Shown piece by piece: positions 48,785 through 56,950 of a DNA stretch of 64,000 bases. Numbering within the stretch: position 1 is the stretch's first letter; every line of letters starts with the position of its first letter. The notes beneath the pieces are model-generated. The model was not told where the DNA came from. It did not search any database and saw only the letters and a list, made by a program, of their open reading frames with translations. The DNA is from Adlercreutzia rubneri (lineage in GTDB: Bacteria > Actinomycetota > Coriobacteriia > Coriobacteriales > Eggerthellaceae). Location: contig NZ_WPOO01000002.1 of NCBI RefSeq assembly GCF_009755265.1, positions 62,001 through 126,000 on the forward strand. Reading direction: 5' to 3'. A program made the translations under genes and the position numbers.

Positions 48785-49039
48785 TTACTTCCTTTCCAGC
48801 CTGAGCTCGCGCTTCATTCGTTTTGTTGCCGGCGAGAGCGCGTGGATGACCAACGTTGCCCCGTCAGCCAGGACCATGCCAACCATCTCGATCTCGCGTC
48901 CAGCGCCGGTAAAGCCGATTGCAACCCAGCAATCGTCGCCTCTTGGCCGCTTTCGAGCGAAGTTGAGCCAAGCGTACGTGACTTCTTCCCTCGACAAGCC
49001 GTGCCTGAGGGCATGGGGGTGGATGCGTATCTCGTCCAT
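48785..49039 (-). CDS. BrnT-like/DUF4258 toxin
   Basis: 84 residues. IRIHPHALRHGLSREEVTYA, WVAIGFTGAGREIEMVG and the ending IHALSPATKRMKRELRL follow the BrnT/DUF4258 pattern, which has the RelE-like fold and acts as a ribonuclease. It is the first gene of a two-gene unit with the antitoxin. A short AT-rich operator-like palindrome and a TATAAT lie just upstream. Confidence 0.7.
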   Translation of the reverse strand: MDEIRIHPHALRHGLSREEVTYAWLNFARKRPRGDDCWVAIGFTGAGREIEMVGMVLADGATLVIHALSPATKRMKRELRLERK

Positions 49040-49054
49040 AGGCGTCTTCCTTAT

Positions 49055-49075
49055 GTAATACTAAATTGTATTATA
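49055..49075 (-). promoter_or_regulatory. promoter and palindromic operator of the BrnTA-like pair
   Basis: GTAATAC (49055-49061) and GTATTAT (49068-49074) are near-perfect inverted copies. The right arm contains a minus-strand TATAAT (49070-49075). This fits autorepression. Confidence 0.6.
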
Positions 49076-49213
49076 AAACCCGATGAACCTCAAAGGCGAC
49101 ATCTGGCGAGAAAAGCCTACTCTCTCCGAACCACAAAAATGACGCGAGAAAGCCCCGTTTTGTTCCCCGCGCCGACCGCATCCGCGTCGCCCGTTGTCGA
49201 AAAATCGTGAGTG

Positions 49214-49367
49214 AATGCCACTTCCACCCCGAAATGGTCGATCCGCTTTTCGCCTAGTGCGCATTTCTGCCCTCAACTGGCATTTTTCTGCCACTTCAGG
49301 CCCGTAATGGCAGAGGCGCCGCGGGCTTGTCGACCATTTCGGCCTCCAACTGGCATTTGCTCGGGGA
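49214..49367 (+). repeat. palindromic intergenic element, copy B
   Basis: Same orientation and nearly the same sequence as copy A at 45319-45472, including AATGCCACTTCCACCCCGAA and the CTGCCCTCAACTGGCATT segment. It lies in the divergent gap between the BrnT-like gene and pstS. The rest of 49076-49676 shows only the Pho-box-like repeats. Confidence 0.85.
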
Positions 49368-49400
49368 GATAGGGGAATGCGCGGCGCCTGGTACTGAGGT

Positions 49401-49460
49401 TTTACCCAATCTTTTCGAAACTGGCGGGGACTCTTTACGAGTGCTGCTCGGTTCTTTTAC
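49401..49460 (+). promoter_or_regulatory. Pho-box-like TTTAC repeats upstream of pstS
   Basis: TTTAC occurs at 49401, 49434 and 49456, with a degenerate TTTTC at 49412. All are in the same 11-bp register. The same pattern precedes the npt gene and the npt scar. It fits binding of the PhoB-like regulator encoded at 60376. Confidence 0.5.
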
Positions 49461-49676
49461 GAAGCGGGGCCATCATGGATGCACGGAAGCGGCTGTTCCC
49501 TTGTGGGTCGCTTCCGCGAGTTGAATGGCCCTTGCGGGCGGTGGTTTGTGAACCTGTAGCCCATTCGAACCCCGGTGCCGGTTTTGTCGGAATCCAGGGG
49601 CGACTGAGGTCACCCCTACGGGGAGCGGATGCGCGAAGGTTCGGCACCGGCCCGCGCACGTGAAAGGAACGACGTC

Positions 49677-50648
49677 ATGAAAGCATCTTCGGTATCTTCT
49701 CGTTTGCCGCGGCGGTTGCGGCGGATGGCGGCGCTTGTTGGAGCAGCGGCCCTGTGCGGCGCGCTGGCGCTGGCGCTTGCGGGTTGCGCGGGCGGCTCGG
49801 CCGGCGGCGCGACGGGGGCGGGCGGCTTGGGCGGCACCGACGCTGGCGACAGCGGCGCATCTGCCAGCGGCCCCATCTCGGTGTACTCCCGCGAGGACGG
49901 CTCCGGCACCCGCGGCGCCTTCGTGGAGCTGCTCGGCATCGAGCAGGCAGACGCCAACGGCGACAAGGTGGACATGACCACATCCACGGCCGCCATCACC
50001 AACTCCACGGCCGTCATGATGACGTCGGTGGCCGGCGACCCCAATGCCATCGGCTACATCTCGCTTGGCTCGCTGGACGATACGGTGAAGGCGGTGTCCA
50101 TCGACGGCGTTGCGCCTTCGGCTGCGGCTGTGAAGGACGGTTCCTACGCCATCGCCCGGCCCTTCAACGTGGTGACCAAGGGGGATCTGTCCGCCCCGGC
50201 CGCCGATTTCTTCGCGTTCATCATGAGCGCCGACGGTCAGGCCGTGGTGAGCGACAACAACTACATCGCCATCGACGATGCGGCCGCCCCCTTCGCTTCC
50301 AACGGCGCCAGTGGGAAAGTGGTCGTGGCTGGATCTTCGTCGGTCACGCCGGTCATGGAGAAGCTGGCCGAGGCCTTCCAGGCGGCTAACCCTCAGGTGA
50401 CGGTAGAGGTGCAGCAGTCCGACTCCACCACGGGCGTGAACATGGCCGTCGATGGCACCTGCGACATCGGCATGGCCTCCCGTGAGCTGAAGGATTCCGA
50501 GACGGGCGCGGGCGTTCAAAGCACGGCCATCGCCCTGGACGGCATCGCGGTCATTGTGGCCCCGCAGTCGAGCGTCGACAAGCTGACATCTCAGCAGGTG
50601 TGCGACATCTACACCGGCGCGGTCACCAACTGGGCCGACGTCGCTTAG
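49677..50648 (+). CDS. pstS: phosphate ABC transporter substrate-binding lipoprotein, circularly permuted
   Basis: 323 residues. The lipoprotein signal ends at lipobox LAGC near residue 37. The phosphate-binding motif REDGSGTRGAF lies at residues 72-82, before GSSSVTPVMEKLAEAF (219 onward), and the protein ends at TGAVTNWADV. In ordinary PstS the SSVTP half comes first and GSGTR follows ITNW. The order here is therefore swapped, which is a circular permutation. All binding motifs remain. ATG 49677 has AAAGGAA upstream. It is the first gene of pstSCAB. Confidence 0.9.
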   Translation: MKASSVSSRLPRRLRRMAALVGAAALCGALALALAGCAGGSAGGATGAGGLGGTDAGDSGASASGPISVYSREDGSGTRGAFVELLGIEQADANGDKVDMTTSTAAITNSTAVMMTSVAGDPNAIGYISLGSLDDTVKAVSIDGVAPSAAAVKDGSYAIARPFNVVTKGDLSAPAADFFAFIMSADGQAVVSDNNYIAIDDAAAPFASNGASGKVVVAGSSSVTPVMEKLAEAFQAANPQVTVEVQQSDSTTGVNMAVDGTCDIGMASRELKDSETGAGVQSTAIALDGIAVIVAPQSSVDKLTSQQVCDIYTGAVTNWADVA

Positions 50649-50667
50649 CGCCCAAGCGAGTCTGACC

Positions 50668-51654
50668 ATGTTGTTCTCTCTGTTGAGCGAGCTGTCGGCG
50701 GGTGCCGCTGGCGGTCCCGGCGCCCCCGGCGCCCCTGCGGCCGGAGCCCCCGGCGGCGCGGCCTCCGGCACCCCCGCACCTGTCCGCGCCCCCAAGCGCC
50801 CGCATGCCCTTCGCGAGGGCGTCGCCCGGGTCCTGTTCGCCACAGCGGCGGCCCTCTCCATCGCCGCCGTGGCGCTGATCTGCCTGTTCCTGCTGGTCAA
50901 CGGTGTGCCGGCCATGGCGAAAATCGGTCTGCCGGAATTCCTCTTCGGAATGACCTGGCGTCCGGCCAACGATCTGTTCGGCATCTTCCCCATGATCGTG
51001 GGCAGCCTGTACGTCACGGCCGGCGCCATCGTCGTAGGCGTGCCGGGCGGCCTGCTCACGGCGGTGTACCTCTCGCGGTTCGCCCGGGGCCGTGTGGGCT
51101 CCTTCCTGCGCAGCGGCGTGGAGCTTCTGGCCGGTATTCCGTCGGTGGTCTACGGCTTCTTCGGCCTGGTCATTATCGTGCCCTTCGTGCGCCTGCTCGG
51201 CCCGGGTACGGGGCTTTCGGTGCTGGCGGCCAGTCTTATTCTGGGCATCATGATTCTGCCCACCATCATCACCGTGGCCCAAAGCGCCTTAGATGCCGTA
51301 CCTGCTCGCTACTACGAGGGTGCCCTGGCCCTCGGCGTCGACCACGAGCACGCGGTGTTCAAGGTGGTGGTCCCGGCGGCCGCCTCCGGCATCATGGCCG
51401 CCATCGTGCTGGGGCTGGGCCGCGCCATCGGCGAGACCATGGCCGTGGTCATGGTGGCTGGGAACATGCCCATCATCCCCGACTCGCTGCTGTCCGGCGT
51501 GCGCACCATGACGGCCAACATCGTGCTGGAGATGGGCTATGCCGCCGACTTGCATCGCGAGGCCCTTATCGCCACCGGCGTCGTCCTGTTCGTGTTCGTC
51601 CTGCTGACCACGATGCTGCTCAGCGTTATTCGGAAGAGAGGTGAAGCGCGATGA
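50668..51654 (+). CDS. pstC: phosphate ABC transporter permease
   Basis: 328 residues. A Gly/Ala/Pro-rich cytosolic N-terminal extension (about residues 10-45) precedes six transmembrane segments. The permease EAA-like loop is YEGALALGVDHEHAVFKVVV, and GRAIGETMAVVMVAGN is typical of PstC. It starts 19 bases after pstS and overlaps pstA by 4 bases. With PstA it forms the phosphate channel. Confidence 0.93.
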   Translation: MLFSLLSELSAGAAGGPGAPGAPAAGAPGGAASGTPAPVRAPKRPHALREGVARVLFATAAALSIAAVALICLFLLVNGVPAMAKIGLPEFLFGMTWRPANDLFGIFPMIVGSLYVTAGAIVVGVPGGLLTAVYLSRFARGRVGSFLRSGVELLAGIPSVVYGFFGLVIIVPFVRLLGPGTGLSVLAASLILGIMILPTIITVAQSALDAVPARYYEGALALGVDHEHAVFKVVVPAAASGIMAAIVLGLGRAIGETMAVVMVAGNMPIIPDSLLSGVRTMTANIVLEMGYAADLHREALIATGVVLFVFVLLTTMLLSVIRKRGEAR

Positions 51655-52649
51655 GCATCGCCTTCAACCCGCGCCCCCGCCGTCCGCGGTTCTCGCCGGT
51701 CGCCTGCTCGCCGGTGCTGGGCGCCCTGGGCGCCGTCGATCTTGCGCCCTCCTGGTTCGCCGAAGAGGATGCCCTTGAGGTGTGCATCGCCCGCACGGCG
51801 CGGCACCGGCGGGCGGTGTCGGCCTTGCTGCGCTGGCTCACCTATGCCGCCGCAGCGGTAACCGCCGCCGTGCTGCTGTTCGTGGTGGGCTACATCCTGG
51901 TGCGAGGCGTGCCCGCGCTTACCCCCGATCTGTTCCAGTGGGAATACACCTCCGAGAACGTGTCGCTTCTGCCGGCGCTCGCCTCGACGGTCATCATGGC
52001 GCTGCTGGCTTTGGCGATGGCGGTGCCCGTGGGCGTTGGTGCGGCTATCTATCTGGTGGAGTACGCCCGCCGCGGCAGCCGCTTCGTGCGCCTGGTGCGC
52101 GTGACCGCCGAGACGCTGCAGGGCATTCCCTCCATCATCTACGGCTTGTTCGGCATGCTGTTCTTCGTGACGGCCTGCGGCTGGGGCCTCTCGCTTCTGT
52201 CCGGCGCCTGCACCCTGGCCATCATGGTGCTGCCGGTCATCATGCGCACCACCGAGGAGGCACTCATGGCGGTGCCCGATTCCTACCGCGAGGGCGGCTT
52301 CGGACTCGGCGCCGGGCGGCTGCGCACGGTGGCCCGCTGCGTGCTGCCCTCGGCGGTGCCCGGCATTTTGGGCGGCGTCATTTTGGCTCTCGGCCGCTGC
52401 GTGGGCGAGGTGGCGGCCCTGTTGTTCACCGCCGGCACCGTGGCCCAAATCCCCGACTTCGCCGGCCAGGGCATTTTCGCCCTCTTCGACTCCTGCCGCA
52501 CCCTGGCCGTGCACATGTACACCCTGGCCTGCGAGGGCCTGCATGTGAACGAGGCCTACGCCACCTCGGTGGTGCTGCTGGTCCTCGTTCTTTTACTGAA
52601 CGCCGCCATGAGGTTGGTGGCGACAAAGATGGAAGTGAGCAAGAAATGA
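51651..52649 (+). CDS. pstA: phosphate ABC transporter permease
   Basis: 332 residues. An N-terminal extension of about 60 residues precedes the six-segment permease. The EAA loop is YREGGFGLGAGRLRTVARCV, and LGRCVGEVAALLFTAG is typical of PstA. The start overlaps the pstC stop (ATGA) and the stop overlaps the pstB start. Confidence 0.93.
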   Translation: MSIAFNPRPRRPRFSPVACSPVLGALGAVDLAPSWFAEEDALEVCIARTARHRRAVSALLRWLTYAAAAVTAAVLLFVVGYILVRGVPALTPDLFQWEYTSENVSLLPALASTVIMALLALAMAVPVGVGAAIYLVEYARRGSRFVRLVRVTAETLQGIPSIIYGLFGMLFFVTACGWGLSLLSGACTLAIMVLPVIMRTTEEALMAVPDSYREGGFGLGAGRLRTVARCVLPSAVPGILGGVILALGRCVGEVAALLFTAGTVAQIPDFAGQGIFALFDSCRTLAVHMYTLACEGLHVNEAYATSVVLLVLVLLLNAAMRLVATKMEVSKK

Positions 52650-53473
52650 CGAGCTTTTTGAAGGAACTCGCGAATGAGATGAGCGTTACCGCGGTGGCTG
52701 AGGTTCCAGGAGCCGCACCCGCTCCTGCGAAGATGGCCGTCGAGCATCTGAACCTGTTCTACGGCGATTTCCAAGGTCTGCGCGATGTTAACCTCACCTT
52801 CCCGGAGAACCAGGTGACGGCGCTCATCGGCCCCTCCGGTTGCGGCAAATCCACGCTGCTGAAGACGCTGAACCGCATGAACGATTTGGTGGAAGGCTGC
52901 CGCGTGGAAGGCTCGGTGCTCCTCGATGGCGCCGACGCCTACCGCACCCTGGATGCCACCGACCTGCGCCGTCGCGTGGGTATGGTGTTCCAGCAGCCCA
53001 ACCCGTTTCCAATGAGCATCTACGACAACGTCGCCTTCGGCCCCCGCAGCCATGGGGTGCGTGCCAAGGCCGACCTGGACGTCATCGTAGAGGAATCGCT
53101 GCGCGCGGCCGCCATCTGGGACGAGCTGAAGGATCGTCTGAAGAAGAACGCGCTCGGCCTGTCCGGCGGCCAGCAGCAGCGCCTGTGCATCGCTCGTGCC
53201 CTGGCCGTGCAGCCCGAGGTGCTGCTGCTCGACGAGTCCACAAGCGCCCTCGATCCCATTTCCACGGCGAAGATCGAGGAGCTCATCGGCCAGCTGAAGG
53301 AGCGCTACACGGTGATCATGGTGACCCACAACATGCTGCAGGCCCTGCGCATTTCCGACAAGACAGCGTTCTTCCTGTTGGGCGAGGTGGTGGAAGCCGG
53401 CGACACCGACACCATCTTCTCTGCCCCCATCGACCCTCGTACCGCCGACTACGTCGCCGGGCGCTTCGGGTAA
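52646..53473 (+). CDS. pstB: phosphate ABC transporter ATP-binding protein
   Basis: 275 residues. Walker A GPSGCGKSTLLKTLNRMNDL, the PstB-typical FQQPNPFPMSIYDNVAFGP, signature LSGGQQQRLCIARAL and Walker B LLLDESTSALDP are all present. ATG 52646 overlaps the pstA stop. No phoU follows; instead there is a Pho box and a gene scar. Confidence 0.95.
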   Translation: MTSFLKELANEMSVTAVAEVPGAAPAPAKMAVEHLNLFYGDFQGLRDVNLTFPENQVTALIGPSGCGKSTLLKTLNRMNDLVEGCRVEGSVLLDGADAYRTLDATDLRRRVGMVFQQPNPFPMSIYDNVAFGPRSHGVRAKADLDVIVEESLRAAAIWDELKDRLKKNALGLSGGQQQRLCIARALAVQPEVLLLDESTSALDPISTAKIEELIGQLKERYTVIMVTHNMLQALRISDKTAFFLLGEVVEAGDTDTIFSAPIDPRTADYVAGRFG

Positions 53474-53490
53474 TTGCAACGCCGTACGAT

Positions 53491-53517
53491 TTTACTTTCA
53501 TTTTACGTGGCTCTTAC
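53491..53517 (+). promoter_or_regulatory. Pho box upstream of the npt scar
   Basis: TTTAC at 53491, TTTAC at 53502 and CTTAC at 53513 have exact 11-bp spacing, the same arrangement as at 59008. It was duplicated together with the npt 5' end that follows. Confidence 0.65.
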
Positions 53518-53639
53518 GGCGGCTGCTCAATGAGGCTTCATACTCCTTCCCGGCTGAGACAAGCGCGGGCCGCAAGGGTGCGACCCGCCGATGAGTGCGG
53601 CTCGCAAGGGGCGAGTCGCTGTAAGAAGGAGACGCGTAG

Positions 53640-53830
53640 GTGGAAGAACTGCTGCAAATCGGGCTGGGACTGTTCGGCGGTCTGGCCCTGTTCCTGTACG
53701 GCATGAACCTCATGAGCAACAACTCCGCCGCATCACTGGCTACCTGGTAGGCACGCTGGATCGCTTCAACGACGCCAAGCGCGCCGAAGAGCACGACCGC
53801 GTAAAGCACGACGTGCCGGCAGCCGAGTAG
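53640..53830 (+). pseudogene. chimeric scar: 5' end of npt joined to 3' end of nrdD
   Basis: Bases 53640-53731 are nearly identical to the start of the Na/Pi transporter gene at 59146 (GTG plus 27 codons, with the same upstream Pho box and GAAGGAGACGC leader). From 53730 the sequence switches to the last ~100 bases of nrdD, including its stop, with only a few changes. The two parts are in different frames. The npt frame ends at TAG 53748 after 36 residues. It is a recombination scar. Confidence 0.9.
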
Positions 53831-53857
53831 CGCACCCCTCGCCTCCCCGCACCCCAC

Positions 53858-53885
53858 GGGCGGTCCTCCGGGACCGCCCTTTTTG
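53858..53885 (+). terminator. Rho-independent terminator
   Basis: Perfect 9-bp stem GGGCGGTCC/GGACCGCCC (53858-53866, 53871-53879) followed by TTTTTGTTTT. It lies after the npt-nrdD scar and probably ends pst transcription. Confidence 0.95.
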
Positions 53886-53919
53886 TTTTAGGGAGACTAC
53901 CGAAGATGTCCCAGAGTTG

Positions 53920-54030
53920 AAAAACGTCGCAAATCAAGTTCAGAAAACGCGAAAACTCGTCGCAAAACAGTAACTAAAACCAAAAAACTCGTCGCAAGAA
54001 GAGGTTATAATGAGCGAAAACTCGTCGCAA
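53920..54030 (+). repeat. four direct repeats with 33/32/33-bp period at the promoter of an AAA-DUF4143 gene
   Basis: Core AAAACTCGTCGCAA lies at 53952, 53984 and 54017, with a degenerate fourth copy (AAAAACGTCGCAA) at 53920. Aligned on CGTCGCAA the periods are 33, 32 and 33 bp. The last copy lies between the -10 box and the preferred ATG at 54049. Confidence 0.9.
54006..54011 (+). promoter_or_regulatory. -10 box TATAAT within the repeat array
   Basis: A perfect TATAAT lies between repeat copies 3 (53984-53997) and 4 (54017-54030). It overlaps an ATG at 54010, which argues that translation starts downstream at 54049. Copy 3 covers the expected -35 position. Confidence 0.7.
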
Positions 54031-54048
54031 GACGAAAGGATTAGCAGT

Positions 54049-55395
54049 ATGGCCCTTCAAAGGAAAGCCTATGACGACTTCCTGAAATGGAAGAGTGCGC
54101 CCGACAGGCGCGCCCTCCTCGTGACCGGCGCGCGGCAGGTGGGGAAAACGTATCTCATCCGTGAGTTCGGCCGAAACGAGTACGAGGTCTTCCTGGAGAT
54201 CAACTTCATCGAGACGCCCAAGGCGAGGGAGATCTTCGAAGGCGATCTCGATGCCGATACGCTCGTAGCGAACCTCACGGCCTTCACGAAGGTGCCGCTC
54301 GTTCCCGGTCAGACGCTCGTCTTCTTCGATGAAATCCAGGAATGCCCGCGCGCCCGTACCGCCATGAAATTCCTCGTGGAGGATGGTCGGTTCGACTACA
54401 TTGAATCGGGCTCGCTTCTGGGCGTCTCCTATAAGGAGGTGCCGTCGTACCCGGTGGGCTACGAGCAGCATCTGCGCATGTACCCGCTCACGTTGAGAGA
54501 GTTCTTCGACGCTATTGGCCAAAACGATCAGACGCTGGAGCTGGTGCGGGAACGAATGCGGAATCGCGAGCCCATTCCGACCGCTATTCACGAGCGGCTA
54601 CTCCGGGCATTTTCCCTGTATATGGTCGTCGGGGGCATGCCGGCGGCCGTCGAACGGTTCAATGAGACCTCCGATCTGTCACACGTGCTGGCTGTGCAGC
54701 AGGATATCGTCGACCTGTATCGGCAAGATATCGCCAAATACGGGGACGATAGGCCCCACATCAAGATGATCTTCGATGCTATTCCCGAGGAACTCGACAA
54801 GAAGAACAAGCGCTTCAAGCTCAGTGATCTGGCGAAGAGCGCCCGCATGGAGCGCTATGCGAGTGATTTCATGTGGGTTGCTGACGCCGGCGTGGGGCTG
54901 CCCTGCTACAACGTTAAAGCGCCGGAGCTGCCTTTGTCGCTGAACGCCCAGCACAATCTGTTCAAACTCTTTCTCTGTGACGTGGGGCTTCTGTCCGCGC
55001 AAACGTCGGGCGATGCACGATTCGACCTTCTGCAAGGGAACCTTGCGGTGAACTGGGGCAGCATGCTGGAGAACGCCATCGCCCAGGAGCTGACGGCCCA
55101 CGGCTTCGATCTGCGCTACTTCGACAAGGCCAAGTACGGCGAAGTTGACTTCGTCATCGAGAAGGGATCGAAGGCGCTTCCTATCGAGGCTAAATCGGGA
55201 AAGGATTACGAGAAGCACAAAGCCCTCGACAACGTGATGGCCGTGCGAGAATGGGGCATCGACAGCGCCATCGTCTTTTGCCGTGGAAACGTGCGCGAGG
55301 AAGGCAAAGTGCTGTACCTTCCCTGGTATGCCGTTATGTTTATCGAAAAAGAGCGAGGCCCGCAGAAAATAGACCTCGCAGAGTTCTTGGGATAA
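54049..55395 (+). CDS. AAA_14 ATPase with DUF4143 nuclease-like domain
   Basis: 448 residues. Walker A is GARQVGKT (27-34) and Walker B LVFFDEIQECPRA. The middle segment is MYPLTLREFFDAIG and VVGGMPAAVERF. The C-terminal domain has D367 in EVDFVIE and E380/K382 in PIEAKSG, a PD-(D/E)xK-like triad. ATG 54049 (AAAGGA upstream) aligns with the start of the related gene at 17770; ATG 54010 overlaps the -10 box and is less likely. It interrupts the phosphate cluster between the npt-nrdD scar and a LuxR-reductase pair. Function is not established. Confidence 0.87.
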   Translation: MALQRKAYDDFLKWKSAPDRRALLVTGARQVGKTYLIREFGRNEYEVFLEINFIETPKAREIFEGDLDADTLVANLTAFTKVPLVPGQTLVFFDEIQECPRARTAMKFLVEDGRFDYIESGSLLGVSYKEVPSYPVGYEQHLRMYPLTLREFFDAIGQNDQTLELVRERMRNREPIPTAIHERLLRAFSLYMVVGGMPAAVERFNETSDLSHVLAVQQDIVDLYRQDIAKYGDDRPHIKMIFDAIPEELDKKNKRFKLSDLAKSARMERYASDFMWVADAGVGLPCYNVKAPELPLSLNAQHNLFKLFLCDVGLLSAQTSGDARFDLLQGNLAVNWGSMLENAIAQELTAHGFDLRYFDKAKYGEVDFVIEKGSKALPIEAKSGKDYEKHKALDNVMAVREWGIDSAIVFCRGNVREEGKVLYLPWYAVMFIEKERGPQKIDLAEFLG

Positions 55396-55408
55396 GGGGG
55401 TTGCCATA

Positions 55409-56809
55409 GTGAGAGGATTGAAAATGCCTCCTTGGTGGCTTCTCGGTATCGGCTTTACTCATGTGCAGATTCTCTCGCAGTATGCGGGGTCAGGCCTTTT
55501 CCATGGGATGGCCGGTCTTCCGGTCAGCACCGACGTTGCCTGGTTTGTGGGGATGGGGGCGAACATCTTGGTGCTTCTCGCGTGTGGCGCCGTGTTCCGC
55601 GGTCCGCGCCTAGATCGTTTGAAAAGGCTGCTGGCTCCGTCGATCATTCTCAACATCGTAGGGTTTCTGCTCTCTGTATGGCCGACAGGGGTCACGGCGA
55701 ATGACGATCCTGTGGCTTTGCTGGGAGCAATTGCTCTGGGAATGGGTCAGGCCATCATGTTTCTTCTGTGGGCCGACGTGTTCAATCGAGCCAAAATCGA
55801 AGAGGCGGAGATTGCGCTGCCCCTTTCCTCGCTTGTCGTTCTCGCCTATGCCGTTGTTGTCCCTCTGCTGCCGGCAAGTCTCAACGGCATTCCGATGCTT
55901 GTGGCTCCATTGGCGTCGGGGGCGACCCTCTACCTTTCCTTTCAGAGGCTGCCGGTGGCACAGGCATGCGAGAAGGCAGTCGCCATAGAGGGATCGCGGC
56001 CGCATTCGATGGTAAAGGAGCTGGCGCGCATAGCCGTTCCTCTGGCCGTCTTCTACCTGGTGGTAAGTTGGAACGGTCTTCTCTCGCAATTCGAAATGAC
56101 GGGAGAGCGTTCCCTTCCCGAGATAATAGGCTCCTTGGCGGGCGTGCTCTGCATCGTCGTGTTCGTGCTCTTCTCGCTCAAGATCGATTTTGCCGCTTTG
56201 TTTCGGTGGCTTTGCCCTTTGGCCACACTGGCACTGATTCTCAATTTCTGGAAAAGCCCCGCTTCCGCAATGGCGGTATGTTCGATATCGAGCGTTCTGG
56301 ACATTACCATCTGGATCGTGACCTACTTATATTCCTCTCGAATGGCGAGGCGCGACTATGGAACGAGTCTCACCAGGATCGCCGTCCTGCTGGCGGTTTC
56401 TCACGGAGGGGCGACAGTTGGCAATATACTCGCTGTTGCCGTTTTGGCAGACCTCGCCCAGCAAGAAGCGATGCCTCAAAGCATCTCTCTTGTGCTGGTG
56501 TGTCTGCTGGTTGCTACGACCATGGTCGTCGTCGGGCGGCCGGCGCTTCGGGTGGCTGCTGATTGGCGCAATGAGGATGGGGCGGCAGCGTCGAATATGT
56601 CCGTGCGCTGCAAGGCGATCTCCGAGCAGCATGGGCTGACGGCTCGGGAGCTCGATGTGCTCCTCCTTTTGGCCGCAGGCCGCTCGCAACCATATATTTG
56701 CGACTACCTCGTTCTCTCGAAAAGCACGGTGTCGACCCATGTGAGCCATATCTACCAGAAGTGCAGCGTGCATTCCCGACAAGAGCTTCTCGATCTTGTG
56801 AACGAATAA
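55409..56809 (+). CDS. membrane-anchored LuxR-type transcriptional regulator
   Basis: 466 residues. About ten to twelve hydrophobic segments cover residues 10-385. The C-terminus is a LuxR helix-turn-helix (HGLTARELDVLLLLAAGRS, LSKSTVSTHVSHIYQKC). The start may be GTG 55409 or ATG 55424, the latter with GAGAGG 7 bases upstream. It is 142 bases upstream of a Tat-exported reductase on the same strand, the same design as the pair at 3290-6496. It starts 13 bases after the ATPase gene and may share its transcript. Confidence 0.88.
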   Translation: MRGLKMPPWWLLGIGFTHVQILSQYAGSGLFHGMAGLPVSTDVAWFVGMGANILVLLACGAVFRGPRLDRLKRLLAPSIILNIVGFLLSVWPTGVTANDDPVALLGAIALGMGQAIMFLLWADVFNRAKIEEAEIALPLSSLVVLAYAVVVPLLPASLNGIPMLVAPLASGATLYLSFQRLPVAQACEKAVAIEGSRPHSMVKELARIAVPLAVFYLVVSWNGLLSQFEMTGERSLPEIIGSLAGVLCIVVFVLFSLKIDFAALFRWLCPLATLALILNFWKSPASAMAVCSISSVLDITIWIVTYLYSSRMARRDYGTSLTRIAVLLAVSHGGATVGNILAVAVLADLAQQEAMPQSISLVLVCLLVATTMVVVGRPALRVAADWRNEDGAAASNMSVRCKAISEQHGLTARELDVLLLLAAGRSQPYICDYLVLSKSTVSTHVSHIYQKCSVHSRQELLDLVNE

Positions 56810-56950
56810 GGCCAGGTCAGCTTATCGGGTAAAACGCCCGAGGATGAAAAATTCGCATGAAACACCCGATTCCTTCCGTCTTTCCGTCATGGTTGCATGA
56901 TCCTGCGGGGCCGAAAAGGACGGCCGCATTCTGAGGATCGGAGGAGCATC

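Noticed and set aside
54010..54048. Earlier start of the AAA-DUF4143 protein at ATG 54010
   Set aside because: This ATG overlaps a perfect -10 box and the extra residues are translated repeat. The homologue at 17770 aligns with ATG 54049.
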